A program made the translations under genes and the position numbers. DNA of 64,000 nt from the NCBI RefSeq assembly GCF_000317475.1, contig NC_019729.1, positions 248,001-312,000 of the forward strand, read 5' to 3'. Below are positions 1-8,199 of this stretch, piece by piece (the stretch's first letter is position 1; the number at the start of each line of letters is the position of its first letter). Source of the DNA: Oscillatoria nigro-viridis PCC 7112 (GTDB taxonomy: Bacteria; Cyanobacteriota; Cyanobacteriia; Cyanobacteriales; Microcoleaceae). The notes beneath the pieces are model-generated. The model was not told where the DNA came from. It made no database searches and saw only the letters and a list, made by a program, of their open reading frames with translations.

Positions 1-2873
1 TAGATTCGTTCGGTTTCCCGAAAGGGATTAGGAATAAATCTCTCTGTCGTTAAATCGTCACGTTGCAAATAGCCTCGGGCTAATCCTGCACCACCAATAT
101 GTAATTCCCCAGCCACCCCAACGGGAACGGGTTGCAGGAGAGGATCTAAGATGTAGATATCGGTGTTGGCGATCGGCTTACCAATTAAAATTCGCTGTTG
201 GGCATCTTTGATTTGATAAACCGTTGACCAAACTGTTGTTTCTGTCGGCCCGTACATATTCCAAAGTTCCGTACCTTTGGTTAACAATTGGGCAGCCAAT
301 TCTTTAGGGATGGCTTCCCCACCGGAGAGCATTTTCATCGGGGACTGACCTTCCCAACCCGATTCCAGCAATAATCGCCAAGTGGCTGGGGTCGCTTGCA
401 GGATCGTAATCCCCGATTGGGCGATCGTCTTTAATAACTTTCTGCCATCCATGGCAGCTTCCCGACTCAGGATGACAACCTGCGCTCCCACAGTCAGGGG
501 TAAGTACAGTTCTAAGACTGCAATATCAAAAGAGAGAGTCGTGACAGACAGCAAAATATCCGCCTCACAGATTCCCGGTTGCTGGCGCATCGAATTTAAA
601 AAATTGACGGCCCCGCGGTGAAGAACTTGTACGCCTTTGGGCTTACCCGTAGAACCAGACGTGTAAATGACGTAGGCCATATTTTCTGGCGTAACATTTG
701 CGATCGGTGTTTCCTCACTCTCTTGGGCAATGAGAGACCAATCCGCATCCAAACAGATGACCAATGCTTCTTTGGCTGCTGTGGTAGGCAGGTTCTTGAC
801 AAGCTGCTGTTGTGTTAACAATAGTTTGGCTTTGGAATTCTCGATCATGTATTCCACGCGATCGGGAGGGTAGTTCGGGTCTATGGGAACATAGGCTCCG
901 CCCGCCTTCAGCACACCTAATAATCCCACCAGCATTTCCAGAGAACGCTCGACACAAATGCCAACTAAATCATCCGGTTTTACCCCTTTTTTTTGTAAAT
1001 AGTGGGCCAGTTGATTGGAGCGTTGATGCAGTTCTTGGTAAGTTAATGTTTGACCTTCACAGGAAACCGCTATTTTCTCTGGAGTTGCTTCTGATTGTTG
1101 AGTCACTAAGTCGTGGAGGCATCGATCTTGTGATTCATCTGTTTGAGTCTGATTCCATTCTACCAGCAACAAATTTTTCTCTTTGTCTGGCAACAGCGGC
1201 AATGCAGAAATCGGTAGTTCTGGATGAGCCACAATGCCTGCCAACAAAATCTGGAAATGCTCGTTCATTCGTTCAATGGTTTCTGCATTAAACAAATCCG
1301 TGCTGTAAGACCAACTCCCCTCCAATCCTTCGCTGGTTGGTTTTAAGAATAAAGTTAAGTCAAATTTTCCTTCGTTGTTTTCAATCACCCACGGACTTGC
1401 GGTTAATCTTGACAGATCGATCCTTTGGAATGGAATATTTTCCTCAAAGACAAAGGTCACTTGAAACAGAGGGGCATAGCTTAAGTCGGGCTGGGGACAA
1501 AATTCATCTACCAACAAACAATAGGGTACATCTTGATAGGCTTGCGCTAACAAAACGACTTTCCGCACTCGTCCCAGAAACTCTGGGAACGTGGGATTAC
1601 CCGACATATCTGTACGAAGGGGGACGGCATTGACAAAATTTTCTGCATTCACACGGCTCACAAAGGGGGAGCCAACAATCACGTCTTCGGTACATGTGTA
1701 GCGATAGAGCAAGATATTAAACGCGGCTAACAGGGTTGTTGATAGGGCGACCCCTTCCTGGCCGCCCAATTGGCTGAGGGCTGCCGTGATTTCTTGAGAA
1801 ATGCGAAAAGACAGAGAAGATCCCTGGAGCGATTGCTCTGGGGGGCGCGGCCGGTCAGTGGGTAGGGGTAATAAAGGAGGGGCTCCAGCAAGTTGTTTTT
1901 TCCAATAGGCTAAGGAGTCTTGAAAGGGGAGCTTTCGTAGCTCTGACATCAGAGCTGTATAGGATGTTTCGTAGATTGCCCGATCGATACATTGCAATTT
2001 GGGATCGTAATACAAGATCAATCTCAGAATACCCAAGGCTGCAACCCATTTTTTAGCTGCTATATATTTCAGGATTTCGTAAGGCAATCGATTGCCAAAA
2101 AGCTTGATCCAGTGGTGTTTACCCTGCTCATAGGCAACTATATATTCTTTGTTTTCAGTTTGTTGAACGTAACTCCATTGCTGATAATGATCTCGGATTG
2201 CATGGATCAGAAAGTAGGTCGATTTACTGGATATGTTATTGCCTGTGTAGCGATATTGAGAAACGACTTGACCGTGGAAATAGATAGGAAAATTACGGGC
2301 AATTCGCAGACATAAATTGTAATCTTCGGTCGCTAATACACTTGGGTCAAATGCACCGATAGACTCAATGGCGACAGTATCGAGGGCAGCACGGCGAAAC
2401 ATAATACAACCGCATTGAACCCTATGCCGGATAGCCAAAAGGGTTTCATAATTAGCAACTTCAGGCTGATTCTCATATTTCTCTTCTACTTTGTATGAGC
2501 CATCGGGTTGAATGGAATAGAAGAAATAACGACCAAATACCAAGCCCATCTCTGGCATGGCGTTGAGATGCTTGACTCCAATCTCAATCGCTTCAGGCAA
2601 AAGGCAGTCATCACTATCCAGGAAGAGAAGATACTCTCCCGTACTAATCTGCAGACCAGTATTGCGTGCAGTAGCATGGCCTCGGTTGTTTTGATAGAAG
2701 TATTTTACTTTCGGGTAGCGATCGCAGATTTCTTTCGTCTCATCAGTAGAGCCATCGTCTACTACAATGACCTCAAAATGAGGGTAGCTTTGTTCAAGTA
2801 CGCTCTCAATTGCTTCCGGCAAAAATTTGGCGCTGTTATAGGAGGGAATTACTACTGATACGTTTTTGGTCAT
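1..2873 (-). CDS. GT2 glycosyltransferase fused to NRPS half-condensation plus adenylation domain (3' end off window)
   Basis: I followed one open frame from an ATG at 2873 to the left edge (957 residues visible, no stop). The start has GGAG about 9 nt upstream. Residues 1 to about 300 are a family 2 glycosyltransferase: SVVIPSYN, VVDDGSTDE and the DxD-type LDSDD near residue 86. From about residue 319 the sequence becomes an NRPS condensation domain, but only its second half (AYWKKQLAGAPPLLPLP, then SPFVSR and NFVNAVPLR near 400-415). The catalytic HHxxxDG half is absent. An adenylation domain follows from about residue 575 with TSGSTGKPKG (A3), NMYGPTE (A5) and GELHIGG. Its specificity residues read D-I-L-Q-L-G-M-V-W, resembling glycine-type codes. 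Any carrier protein or thioesterase lies outside the window. The protein looks like a deletion-born chimera and may not make a peptide; each half is a confident family call, but function is not. Confidence 0.85.
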   Translation of the reverse strand, partial: MTKNVSVVIPSYNSAKFLPEAIESVLEQSYPHFEVIVVDDGSTDETKEICDRYPKVKYFYQNNRGHATARNTGLQISTGEYLLFLDSDDCLLPEAIEIGVKHLNAMPEMGLVFGRYFFYSIQPDGSYKVEEKYENQPEVANYETLLAIRHRVQCGCIMFRRAALDTVAIESIGAFDPSVLATEDYNLCLRIARNFPIYFHGQVVSQYRYTGNNISSKSTYFLIHAIRDHYQQWSYVQQTENKEYIVAYEQGKHHWIKLFGNRLPYEILKYIAAKKWVAALGILRLILYYDPKLQCIDRAIYETSYTALMSELRKLPFQDSLAYWKKQLAGAPPLLPLPTDRPRPPEQSLQGSSLSFRISQEITAALSQLGGQEGVALSTTLLAAFNILLYRYTCTEDVIVGSPFVSRVNAENFVNAVPLRTDMSGNPTFPEFLGRVRKVVLLAQAYQDVPYCLLVDEFCPQPDLSYAPLFQVTFVFEENIPFQRIDLSRLTASPWVIENNEGKFDLTLFLKPTSEGLEGSWSYSTDLFNAETIERMNEHFQILLAGIVAHPELPISALPLLPDKEKNLLLVEWNQTQTDESQDRCLHDLVTQQSEATPEKIAVSCEGQTLTYQELHQRSNQLAHYLQKKGVKPDDLVGICVERSLEMLVGLLGVLKAGGAYVPIDPNYPPDRVEYMIENSKAKLLLTQQQLVKNLPTTAAKEALVICLDADWSLIAQESEETPIANVTPENMAYVIYTSGSTGKPKGVQVLHRGAVNFLNSMRQQPGICEADILLSVTTLSFDIAVLELYLPLTVGAQVVILSREAAMDGRKLLKTIAQSGITILQATPATWRLLLESGWEGQSPMKMLSGGEAIPKELAAQLLTKGTELWNMYGPTETTVWSTVYQIKDAQQRILIGKPIANTDIYILDPLLQPVPVGVAGELHIGGAGLARGYLQRDDLTTERFIPNPFRETERI

Positions 2874-3065
2874 TTTTTATACTCCAAAAAATGTGTCAAA
2901 TGTCGATCGCTGCAGCCAGTATTAACAATTTATCTTTCCGAAATCTATCTGTCCAGACATCCATCTCTCACAACACTGTAAAGGTAGGGGAAACGTCCGG
3001 ATTTGGCGAGAGGGAGAGGGCTTTACTATCCTGCTCTGGCAATTGGGTCGATCGATCTGCACAGG

Positions 3066-3092
3066 TAATTAGGGTTTGCTGAAAAAGTTATA
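3066..3092 (-). repeat. Probable outer end (terminal inverted repeat) of the decayed IS
   Basis: The sequence AGGGTTTGCTGAAAAAGTT lies about 110 bases beyond the stop of the transposase remnant, where the right end of an IS5/IS1182-type element would be. A matching partner end is not visible: the other side of the transposase has been cut by a second element. This is assigned by position and general resemblance only. Confidence 0.35.
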
Positions 3093-3199
3093 AAAAGTAG
3101 GGTTGGGAAATGAACAAGAGGCCCGTATTCCTCACATTATAAGCCCTGCTTTACTTCGATTATTTAATGCTTAGCTACAGTTACTCCTTCTCGATAAAA

Positions 3200-3752
3200 T
3201 CATAATATTTGGGAAAATTGACACAAAAAAAGATAGTCAAACTGCCTCAGCAGCTTCACCAGGTTAATCACTAAAAATGTAAGAGTAATAGAAGTTTCAG
3301 AAGTATTTGATAGTTTAGCCATGACTCGATTCAGGCTGAATCTTCTTTTGCCCTGTCCAAATTTTCCCTCAATTTCGTTGCGAATGCGCTCGTCTTCTTG
3401 TGCTTGTTTTTTAGCTTGAAGGCTGACTGGGGAAGGCGGTCTTCCTAACCGAGGAGCGCTGAGTCTAATTCCCCTTTCTTTACACCAAGCTCGATTGACT
3501 CGGGTGCGATAAATTTTATCAGCGTGAACCGATTCCGGGTCAACTCCCGTATATTCTTTGTCAGCTTCCACTTGTCCAATCAAATCTCCACTTTCATTAT
3601 AGTTTTCCCAGCTAATTTTTTCGAGGAATACATACTACACAACTGACTGATAACTTGGCTCCGAATTCCGTAGGACTTCCTGACTTGCCTCTGACGATTG
3701 GACGGATATGAGGTTGTGTTAAAGTGACAATCCGATGTTCGATTCTTTTTTG
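3200..3752 (-). pseudogene. Remnant of an IS5/IS1182-type DDE transposase, frameshifted and truncated
   Basis: Two pieces of one transposase lie in different frames. The N-proximal piece (3612-3752) reads IEHRIVTLTQPHIRPIVRG followed by FGAKLSVS. The C-terminal piece (3200 to about 3635) reads VFLEKISWENYNESGDL, then VHADKIYRTRVNRAWCKERG, GRPPSP and the C-terminal LNRVMAKLSNTSE motif typical of this transposase group. The frame changes near 3636-3645, where a stop also occurs. The N-terminal third of the protein is missing: the reading frame ends exactly at the inverted repeat of the next element at about 3750. The gene cannot encode an active transposase. Family-level assignment (IS5 superfamily, IS1182-like) is from memory of the motif order. 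Confidence 0.75.
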
Positions 3753-3832
3753 GGCGTTGCTGAATACAGGTATGAATTCAAGATTTCGGCATTGCCATAA
3801 GCCCGCTTGAGGGTGAGTTTTGTAAGGCCTCC

Positions 3833-3920
3833 TGAGTTTTAGGTGATAGTAAAAATAAAAATTCCCGTGGGAAAAGCTCGAAAGCCTTCGTGAACCAGAG
3901 GCTGACACTAACGTTTCCAC
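3833..3920 (+). repeat. 88-bp direct repeat, copy 1
   Basis: Starts TGAGTTTTAGGTGATAGTAA and ends GTTTCCAC. It matches copy 2 at 4215-4302 along its whole length with a limited number of substitutions, including the shared blocks TTCCCGTGGGAAA and GAGGCTGACACTA. It lies inside the TIR-bounded element. Confidence 0.7.
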
Positions 3921-4214
3921 GAGCAATTGAGAAGAGCCAATTTATTCGTCTACTAGAGAGTTGCTGACGACAATCTTGATGCCCTATGGCTTCTTGAGTA
4001 AGTTTTATTGTACCAACACATCATACCATAGATAGATGACACGGCAATAAGTATTTATATTCAGGGCAAGCGTGAATCAGTTGGAAAAGTAAACACTGTA
4101 TGGGTTCACGGGGTGACAACCCCCTCAAATTCCCAAGCTTCCCAAAAATCGCTGTAGCAGATGGCACGCTGGCGGTAAACTGCCAGTAAGGATTGCCCGC
4201 ATCCCCGGCTCTGG

Positions 4215-4302
4215 TGAGTTTTAGCGGATAATAAAAATAAAACTTCCCGTGGGAAATGCCCGAAAGCCTTCGTGAGCCAGAGGCTGACACTACCGTTTTC
4301 AC
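4215..4302 (+). repeat. 88-bp direct repeat, copy 2
   Basis: Second copy of the repeat at 3833-3920, in the same orientation 382 bases downstream. Translating either copy gives similar peptides on the minus strand, but this reflects DNA repetition and not a gene. Confidence 0.7.
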
Positions 4303-4394
4303 CAGAAATCCTGAGAAGCCTTTTGTAACATCAAGCGAAAAGTTGATTCATACCGTGAATCAGCAACGCCCAACAGTTAACTCTTTGATATGGA

Positions 4395-4770
4395 CTGGGC
4401 TGGTCCTATAGCGCGTCGCGTGAGAACCCCGGTCTTTCCCGCAGGGTATGAAACGCACTTGTAGCCTTTAGGCTACGAGTCTGTGTTATAATAATTGAGC
4501 AATGCCGAACAAGTAGGCGTATCAACTACGTGATGAACTATTCCTAGTACGGTGAGATTCCCGGCAGTAAGACACCCTCAGCGTTCATCGTCTGAGAAAG
4601 ACTAAGGCACAGCCAAGCAACGCAGGATAGTGAGCGTACCGAACTGGCAAGCGTGTTGAAAAGTGCGAACGAAAGCATACAAAAAGTAAGCGTAATTGCA
4701 ACACCGAAAGGTAGTTGTTTTGAACGTCTAGAGGTGTCTTGACAGCACCTTTAAGAGTGTTAAAGTTTCT
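4395..4770 (+). ncRNA. Candidate stand-alone omega RNA (HEARO-type, IscB-associated)
   Basis: A stretch of about 375 bases has no gene but dense RNA-like structure. Pairings visible: a hairpin 4458-4479 (CTTGTAGCC/GGCTACGAG), TGCCG 4503-4507 with CGGCA 4562-4566, a GTAG/CTAC hairpin between them, GTGTTG 4653-4658 with CAACAC 4699-4704, and AGGTG/CACCT around 4732-4751. Motifs such as GTGAGAACCCCGG near the 5' side and the A-rich internal loops resemble HEARO RNAs, which are the omega RNA guides found upstream of IscB nucleases. It is followed directly by an IS200/IS605-like right-end hairpin, and no iscB or tnpB gene is present. The 5' boundary, and therefore any guide sequence, is uncertain. 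A degenerate group II intron is the main alternative. Confidence 0.5.
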
Positions 4771-4806
4771 CAAGAATCTCCGTACCTTCAGGTCGGAGAG
4801 TGTCAA
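4395..4806 (+). mobile_element. ORF-less IS200/IS605-like element (omega RNA plus right end)
   Basis: The right end carries the hairpin CTCCGTACC-TTCA-GGTCGGAG (4778-4798) followed by AGTGTCAA. This layout is typical of the 3' end of IS200/IS605-superfamily elements with TnpB or IscB. No transposase or nuclease is encoded, so the element could move only with trans-acting TnpA. Its last bases overlap the stop codon of the neighbouring SH3 gene. The left boundary is not defined. Confidence 0.5.
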
Positions 4807-5264
4807 TCCCCCTCAACTTTTTCAGTATTGCCGCCCTTGACCCAACCTTCGCGATTGCCATCCTCAACTCGAATGCGCTGCCACTCTTTGTCGGGCGACT
4901 CTTCCAAAACCACAACTTTTTCTTTGTAACCAACACCGCCAATGCGGTTCGCGTCTCGGCTACCTGTATCCCGGAGAATTAAGCCGATCGGCTGAGTCAC
5001 CAGAGCTCGGTAAGCTCCCGGTTCCAGCGGTTTCGGAGATGGGGCATCGCTAGATGTAGACACAGGGCTAGCCTGGGCTGTTGACTGCGGCGCAGCGCCG
5101 GCAACCTGAGCTGGTGTTTTGTCGTTGGAAAAAACAGGTTTTTCGGGCACAGTAGTTAGCTTAGCGGCAAAGTAAAGTGCAGCAGCCACGCTAGCACCTG
5201 CCATCAGGACGATCGCGAGCAGAAAACCCACTAAAAATTTGAAAACGCTATATACACTGTTCAT
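4803..5264 (-). CDS. Membrane-anchored SH3-like domain protein
   Basis: 153 residues from ATG 5264. A longer upstream frame exists but it translates the purine-rich repeat tract, so I reject it. Residues about 8-33 form one hydrophobic segment (VGFLLAIVLMAGASVAAAL) that anchors the protein, followed by a Pro/Ser/Ala-rich linker. A bacterial SH3 domain follows from about residue 85 (IGLILRDTGSRDANRIGGVG, EWQRIRV, REGWVKGG). SH3b domains usually bind cell-wall peptides or proteins; the ligand here is unknown. The stop codon TGA (4803-4805) falls inside the last bases of the adjacent IS-like element, so the original C-terminus may have been altered by that insertion. Confidence 0.75.
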   Translation of the reverse strand: MNSVYSVFKFLVGFLLAIVLMAGASVAAALYFAAKLTTVPEKPVFSNDKTPAQVAGAAPQSTAQASPVSTSSDAPSPKPLEPGAYRALVTQPIGLILRDTGSRDANRIGGVGYKEKVVVLEESPDKEWQRIRVEDGNREGWVKGGNTEKVEGD

Positions 5265-5277
5265 AAAACCGCAAAAG

Positions 5278-5337
5278 AGGGAAGAAGGAAGAAGGAAGAA
5301 GGAAGAAGGAAGGAGGAAGAAGGAAGGAGGAAGAAGG
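5278..5337. repeat. Purine-rich simple repeat (GAAGAAG/GAAGGAG units)
   Basis: A run of GAAGAAGGAAG-type heptamers directly upstream of the SH3 gene. Similar tracts recur at about 7680-7710 and 23770-23900. They behave as short tandem repeats and carry no gene. Confidence 0.8.
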
Positions 5338-5432
5338 TTGACTGTTGAGTGTTGACTGCTGAATGTTGAGTAAAATCTGATAACTGCCAACTGACAACTG
5401 GCTACTAACTACTGACTACTGACTTCAAAAGC

Positions 5433-6941
5433 TTAACCTTGAATCCGGCGGCTCAAACTGCCGTATCTAGAAGCAAGGCGAGCTTTCCCAGCAGCGGCCC
5501 AATCTTGGAGAAACTGGATTTGTTCTTGAGCCGTTCTGGCTAAGGGCACCATCTGACTAGCTGATTCTAAAATATCATCTGTCGTAAAGTCTCGATTTTG
5601 GCTAAACCCAATGTGCATTGCTTCAATCAAAGTTTGCTCGATTTCCGCCCCTGAAAAATCGGGAGTTTCGTAAGCCAAGCGCTCTAAATCGTAATTTTTG
5701 ATGCTGTGCGATCGCAACCGCAACAAATGTACCTCAAAAATCGCCCGCCGTTCCTCCTGGCTGGGCAAACCCACAAAAAATATTTCGTCAAACCTGCCTT
5801 TTCTCAGCATTTCTGGAGGCAAAGACTGGATGTTGTTGGCTGTTGCTACCACAAACACCGGCGAAGTTTTTTCTGCCAACCAAGTAATAAAAGTCCCGAA
5901 CACCCGGCTGGTTGTCCCGGAATCCCCTTTACCGTCTAATCCCGCAAAAGCTTTGTCAATCTCGTCAATCCACAGCACGCAGGGGGCCAAAGCTTCCGCT
6001 AGCTGAATCATTTGCCGGGTGCGGGATTCCGATTCTCCGACTAATCCGGCAAACAAGCGCCCGACATCCAAGCGCAGTAAAGGCAAATGCCAGTGGTGGG
6101 CGATCGCCTTTGCTGTTAAGGATTTTCCGGTTCCTTGAATTCCGACTAACAACAAACCTCTGGGATGCGGCAAACCGTATTGGCGGGCTTGTTCGGTAAA
6201 AGCACCGCCGCGCCGCAGCAGCCATTCTTTGAGATTGTCCAAACCGCCGATATCGGATATATTTTCGCGGGCTGGGTAAAAATCCAGAATTTGAGTTTGG
6301 CGAATTGTTTGGCGCTTTTCTTCTAAAATTAGTTCCGCGTCGTCGGGATGGAGTTCGCCTCTGGTGGCGATCGCCTTTGCCAAAACTCGGCGGATTCGTT
6401 CGATCGACAGCCCTTGACATGACCGCACTGTTTCGTCCAGGAAACGCCCTTCAATGGCTTGTCCGGTAGCCCCTAACAGCCTTTCTACCTCCACTTTGAT
6501 TTCCGCCGCCGCAGGCAGGGGAAATTCCAAAACTGTCATCACTTCGCTGAGGTCTTCCGGGATCGAAATTAGAGGAGATACGATGACAATATTTTTGGGC
6601 ACAGATTTGAGGAGTCTCGCCAAATTCCGCAGCTTGCGGGAAATCGATACATCTTCCAAAAACCGCTGAAAGTCGCGCAGAATAAAAATTGCCGGCGCGG
6701 TGGCTGGTAATTTTTCGAGAAATTCCAAAGCTTGCAGCGGGTTGCGCTTGCCAAAACCGGCATCGTTGGGATTGCCTTGGTAGCCATCTACAAAATCCCA
6801 GATGTAGACGGCGCGAGAACCTTGTTTTTTGGCACTTTGGGCGATCGCCGCTTCTACGCGCTCTTCCTCCCGTGTGGCAATGTAAATTAGGGGGTAGCGC
6901 GATCGCAGCAGTAGTTCAAACTCGTCGCTAAAAATAGTCAT
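5433..6941 (-). CDS. Ycf46-like AAA+ ATPase
   Basis: 502 residues. The N-terminal half (about 1-220) is the Ycf46-type region; the C-terminal half is an AAA module with Walker A GIQGTGKS at 267-274, Walker B LWIDEID at 323-329, the second region of homology with LRKGRFDE, and a helical lid. The protein matches the conserved cyanobacterial and algal-plastid Ycf46 family in length and motif order. Members have been linked to regulation of photosynthesis and inorganic-carbon response, but the exact substrate is not established. It is the last gene of the minus-strand block and is separated from DUF177 by about 160 bases of short repeats. Confidence 0.85.
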   Translation of the reverse strand: MTIFSDEFELLLRSRYPLIYIATREEERVEAAIAQSAKKQGSRAVYIWDFVDGYQGNPNDAGFGKRNPLQALEFLEKLPATAPAIFILRDFQRFLEDVSISRKLRNLARLLKSVPKNIVIVSPLISIPEDLSEVMTVLEFPLPAAAEIKVEVERLLGATGQAIEGRFLDETVRSCQGLSIERIRRVLAKAIATRGELHPDDAELILEEKRQTIRQTQILDFYPARENISDIGGLDNLKEWLLRRGGAFTEQARQYGLPHPRGLLLVGIQGTGKSLTAKAIAHHWHLPLLRLDVGRLFAGLVGESESRTRQMIQLAEALAPCVLWIDEIDKAFAGLDGKGDSGTTSRVFGTFITWLAEKTSPVFVVATANNIQSLPPEMLRKGRFDEIFFVGLPSQEERRAIFEVHLLRLRSHSIKNYDLERLAYETPDFSGAEIEQTLIEAMHIGFSQNRDFTTDDILESASQMVPLARTAQEQIQFLQDWAAAGKARLASRYGSLSRRIQG

Positions 6942-7103
6942 TAGTCATCAGTCATTGGTTATTAGTCCTTAGTCATTAGTCCTTAGTCATTAGTCCTTAG
7001 TTATTAGTTATTAGATGTTAGCCGATGTGATTTTTTTGCAGTCCTTATTCCACAGTTATTAGTTATTAGCTGCTGACTGCTGACTGCTGACTAATGACTA
7101 ATG
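6942..7103. repeat. Tandem ATTAGTC-type short repeats
   Basis: Repeats built from ATTAGTCATTAGTCCTTAGT units, ending in TGACTGCTGACTGCTGACTAATGACTAATGACT spread over 7075-7103. They are heptamer-based tandem repeats of the STRR kind common in filamentous cyanobacteria. Similar units occur after 37204 and near 58100. Confidence 0.8.
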
Positions 7104-7104
7104 A

Positions 7105-7617
7105 CTAAGACAATTGCCGTTTAAGTGCTTCCAGAGACGCCCAGCGACTGTCTGAGACTGTTTCAGTGCTTTCTGTATTTGTATCATCAGTTAAAGAAAT
7201 TCCAGGACATTCAGTATCGCATATCTGTTTGTGCGGCAGTTCCAAACACATTTGCTCGTACACCCAATCGCCCGGAGAGAAATAGCCAGTTGGCGACAAA
7301 TTTTCCACCAAATCTTCTAAAGCAACTTCTATTTCTGCTGAACTTGAATCTGTTTGATTTGCTGTTTCTTCGAGCCAGATTAGTTCTGATGAGTTGAGGG
7401 CCAAACGATGATTGTATTGTTTCAAGCATCTGTGGCATGTGAGAGTAACAATTGTTTCTGCTTTCGCCTTCACCTCAAGATAATTCCCTTGGTGAGTCAC
7501 TTGCAGTCGCCCTCGCACCGGAGTAAGAGTTTCTAAATCGGGGATAAATTCTTCAAAATCAATGACTTCTTTCCGCTCACTTTTTGTGAGTAGATGAGGG
7601 ATATAAATTGTCTCCAT
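7105..7617 (-). CDS. DUF177 (YceD) family protein
   Basis: 170 residues. The sequence has the YceD/DUF177 layout: an N-terminal beta region, the central motif TCHRCLKQY with a CxxC pair, an acidic middle, and a second CDTEC pair. The family affects 23S rRNA accumulation and normally sits next to rpmF. Here it lies downstream of khpB and yidC, as in many cyanobacteria, which fits a role in ribosome biogenesis. The four cysteines suggest a metal site; that is inference. The ATG at 7617 is the only sensible start. Confidence 0.85.
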   Translation of the reverse strand: METIYIPHLLTKSERKEVIDFEEFIPDLETLTPVRGRLQVTHQGNYLEVKAKAETIVTLTCHRCLKQYNHRLALNSSELIWLEETANQTDSSSAEIEVALEDLVENLSPTGYFSPGDWVYEQMCLELPHKQICDTECPGISLTDDTNTESTETVSDSRWASLEALKRQLS

Positions 7618-7714
7618 AATCTTTTGCCTTCCTACTTCTTGAATTCAAAGGTCAAAAGGAATAGTTTATGTTTAACTTCTTCCTTCTTCCTTCTTCCTTC
7701 TTCCCTCTTTAGCG

Positions 7715-8188
7715 TCAGCGCAGCCGCACTACCAAACGCCGATCGGGTTCTTGTCCTTGACTGTAAGTTTCTATATCCTCACATTCGCTCAAAAAGCTGT
7801 GGACTTGACGGCGTTCGGCAGAAGACAGCGATTTTATTTCAACTTCAACTCCCGTCGATCGGGCTTGATCTGCTGCGTACTCTGCCATCGATCGCAATTC
7901 CTCTTGGCGGCGGATGCGATAGCCATTTAGTTCAACTGTATAAGGAATTGACTCCTCTACTTCCTGACCTATATTCTGAACCGTATTGCATAGGTACTGA
8001 ATGGCATCTATTACATTACCGTTTGGCCCGACTAAGATTGCAACTTGTTCTCGAGTCAGATTGCTTTCATCTATTGTCATCCAATAGCAATCTTCTCGTT
8101 GTTCGCATACCACTTTTGAAGGAATTGCGGACAGTTGTAGCAATTCTTCTAACCATGCCTGTCCGCGCTGCATTTGAGAGTCTTTCAT
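7715..8188 (-). CDS. khpB: KH-R3H RNA-binding protein KhpB (Jag)
   Basis: 157 residues from ATG 8188; a TTG at 8203 would add five residues and overlap the yidC stop, so I prefer the ATG. A type-II KH domain carries the GPNG loop (AILVGPNGNVIDAIQYL), followed by an R3H domain whose RxxxH signature appears as RRQVH near the C-terminus. The protein lacks the N-terminal Jag domain, as is usual for cyanobacterial members. KhpB binds many transcripts and is classically encoded beside yidC, as here (gap of 11 bases), which suggests translational coupling. Confidence 0.9.
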   Translation of the reverse strand: MKDSQMQRGQAWLEELLQLSAIPSKVVCEQREDCYWMTIDESNLTREQVAILVGPNGNVIDAIQYLCNTVQNIGQEVEESIPYTVELNGYRIRRQEELRSMAEYAADQARSTGVEVEIKSLSSAERRQVHSFLSECEDIETYSQGQEPDRRLVVRLR

Positions 8189-8199
8189 TGTTGTTAAAA

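Larger units (their letters stand above)
3750..4373. mobile_element. Non-coding element of 624 bp bounded by about 33-nt imperfect terminal inverted repeats
   Basis: The left end begins TTGGGCGTTGCTGAATACAG and the right end, reverse complemented, begins TTGGGCGTTGCTGATTCACG. The match continues as GGTATGAAT-CAA, so about 33 nt pair with some six mismatches. The element carries no convincing coding sequence but contains two direct copies of an 88-bp repeat. It interrupts the IS transposase remnant on its left side. I see no clear target-site duplication. It looks like a MITE or an internally deleted insertion sequence. Confidence 0.55.

Noticed and set aside
4395..4770. Group II intron
   Set aside because: A GTGCG-like segment exists, but no domain V hairpin (AGC...GTT type with the conserved bulge) or maturase gene is visible, and the 3' end is an IS200/IS605-type hairpin. 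I keep it only as the alternative explanation.
4585..5390. Minus-strand frames at 4585-4806 and the extended SH3 frame to 5390 as coding
   Set aside because: The first lies in the structured omega RNA region; the second reads the GAAGAAG simple repeat (Phe/Leu/Pro/Ser-rich) and the natural start with a membrane segment is at 5264.
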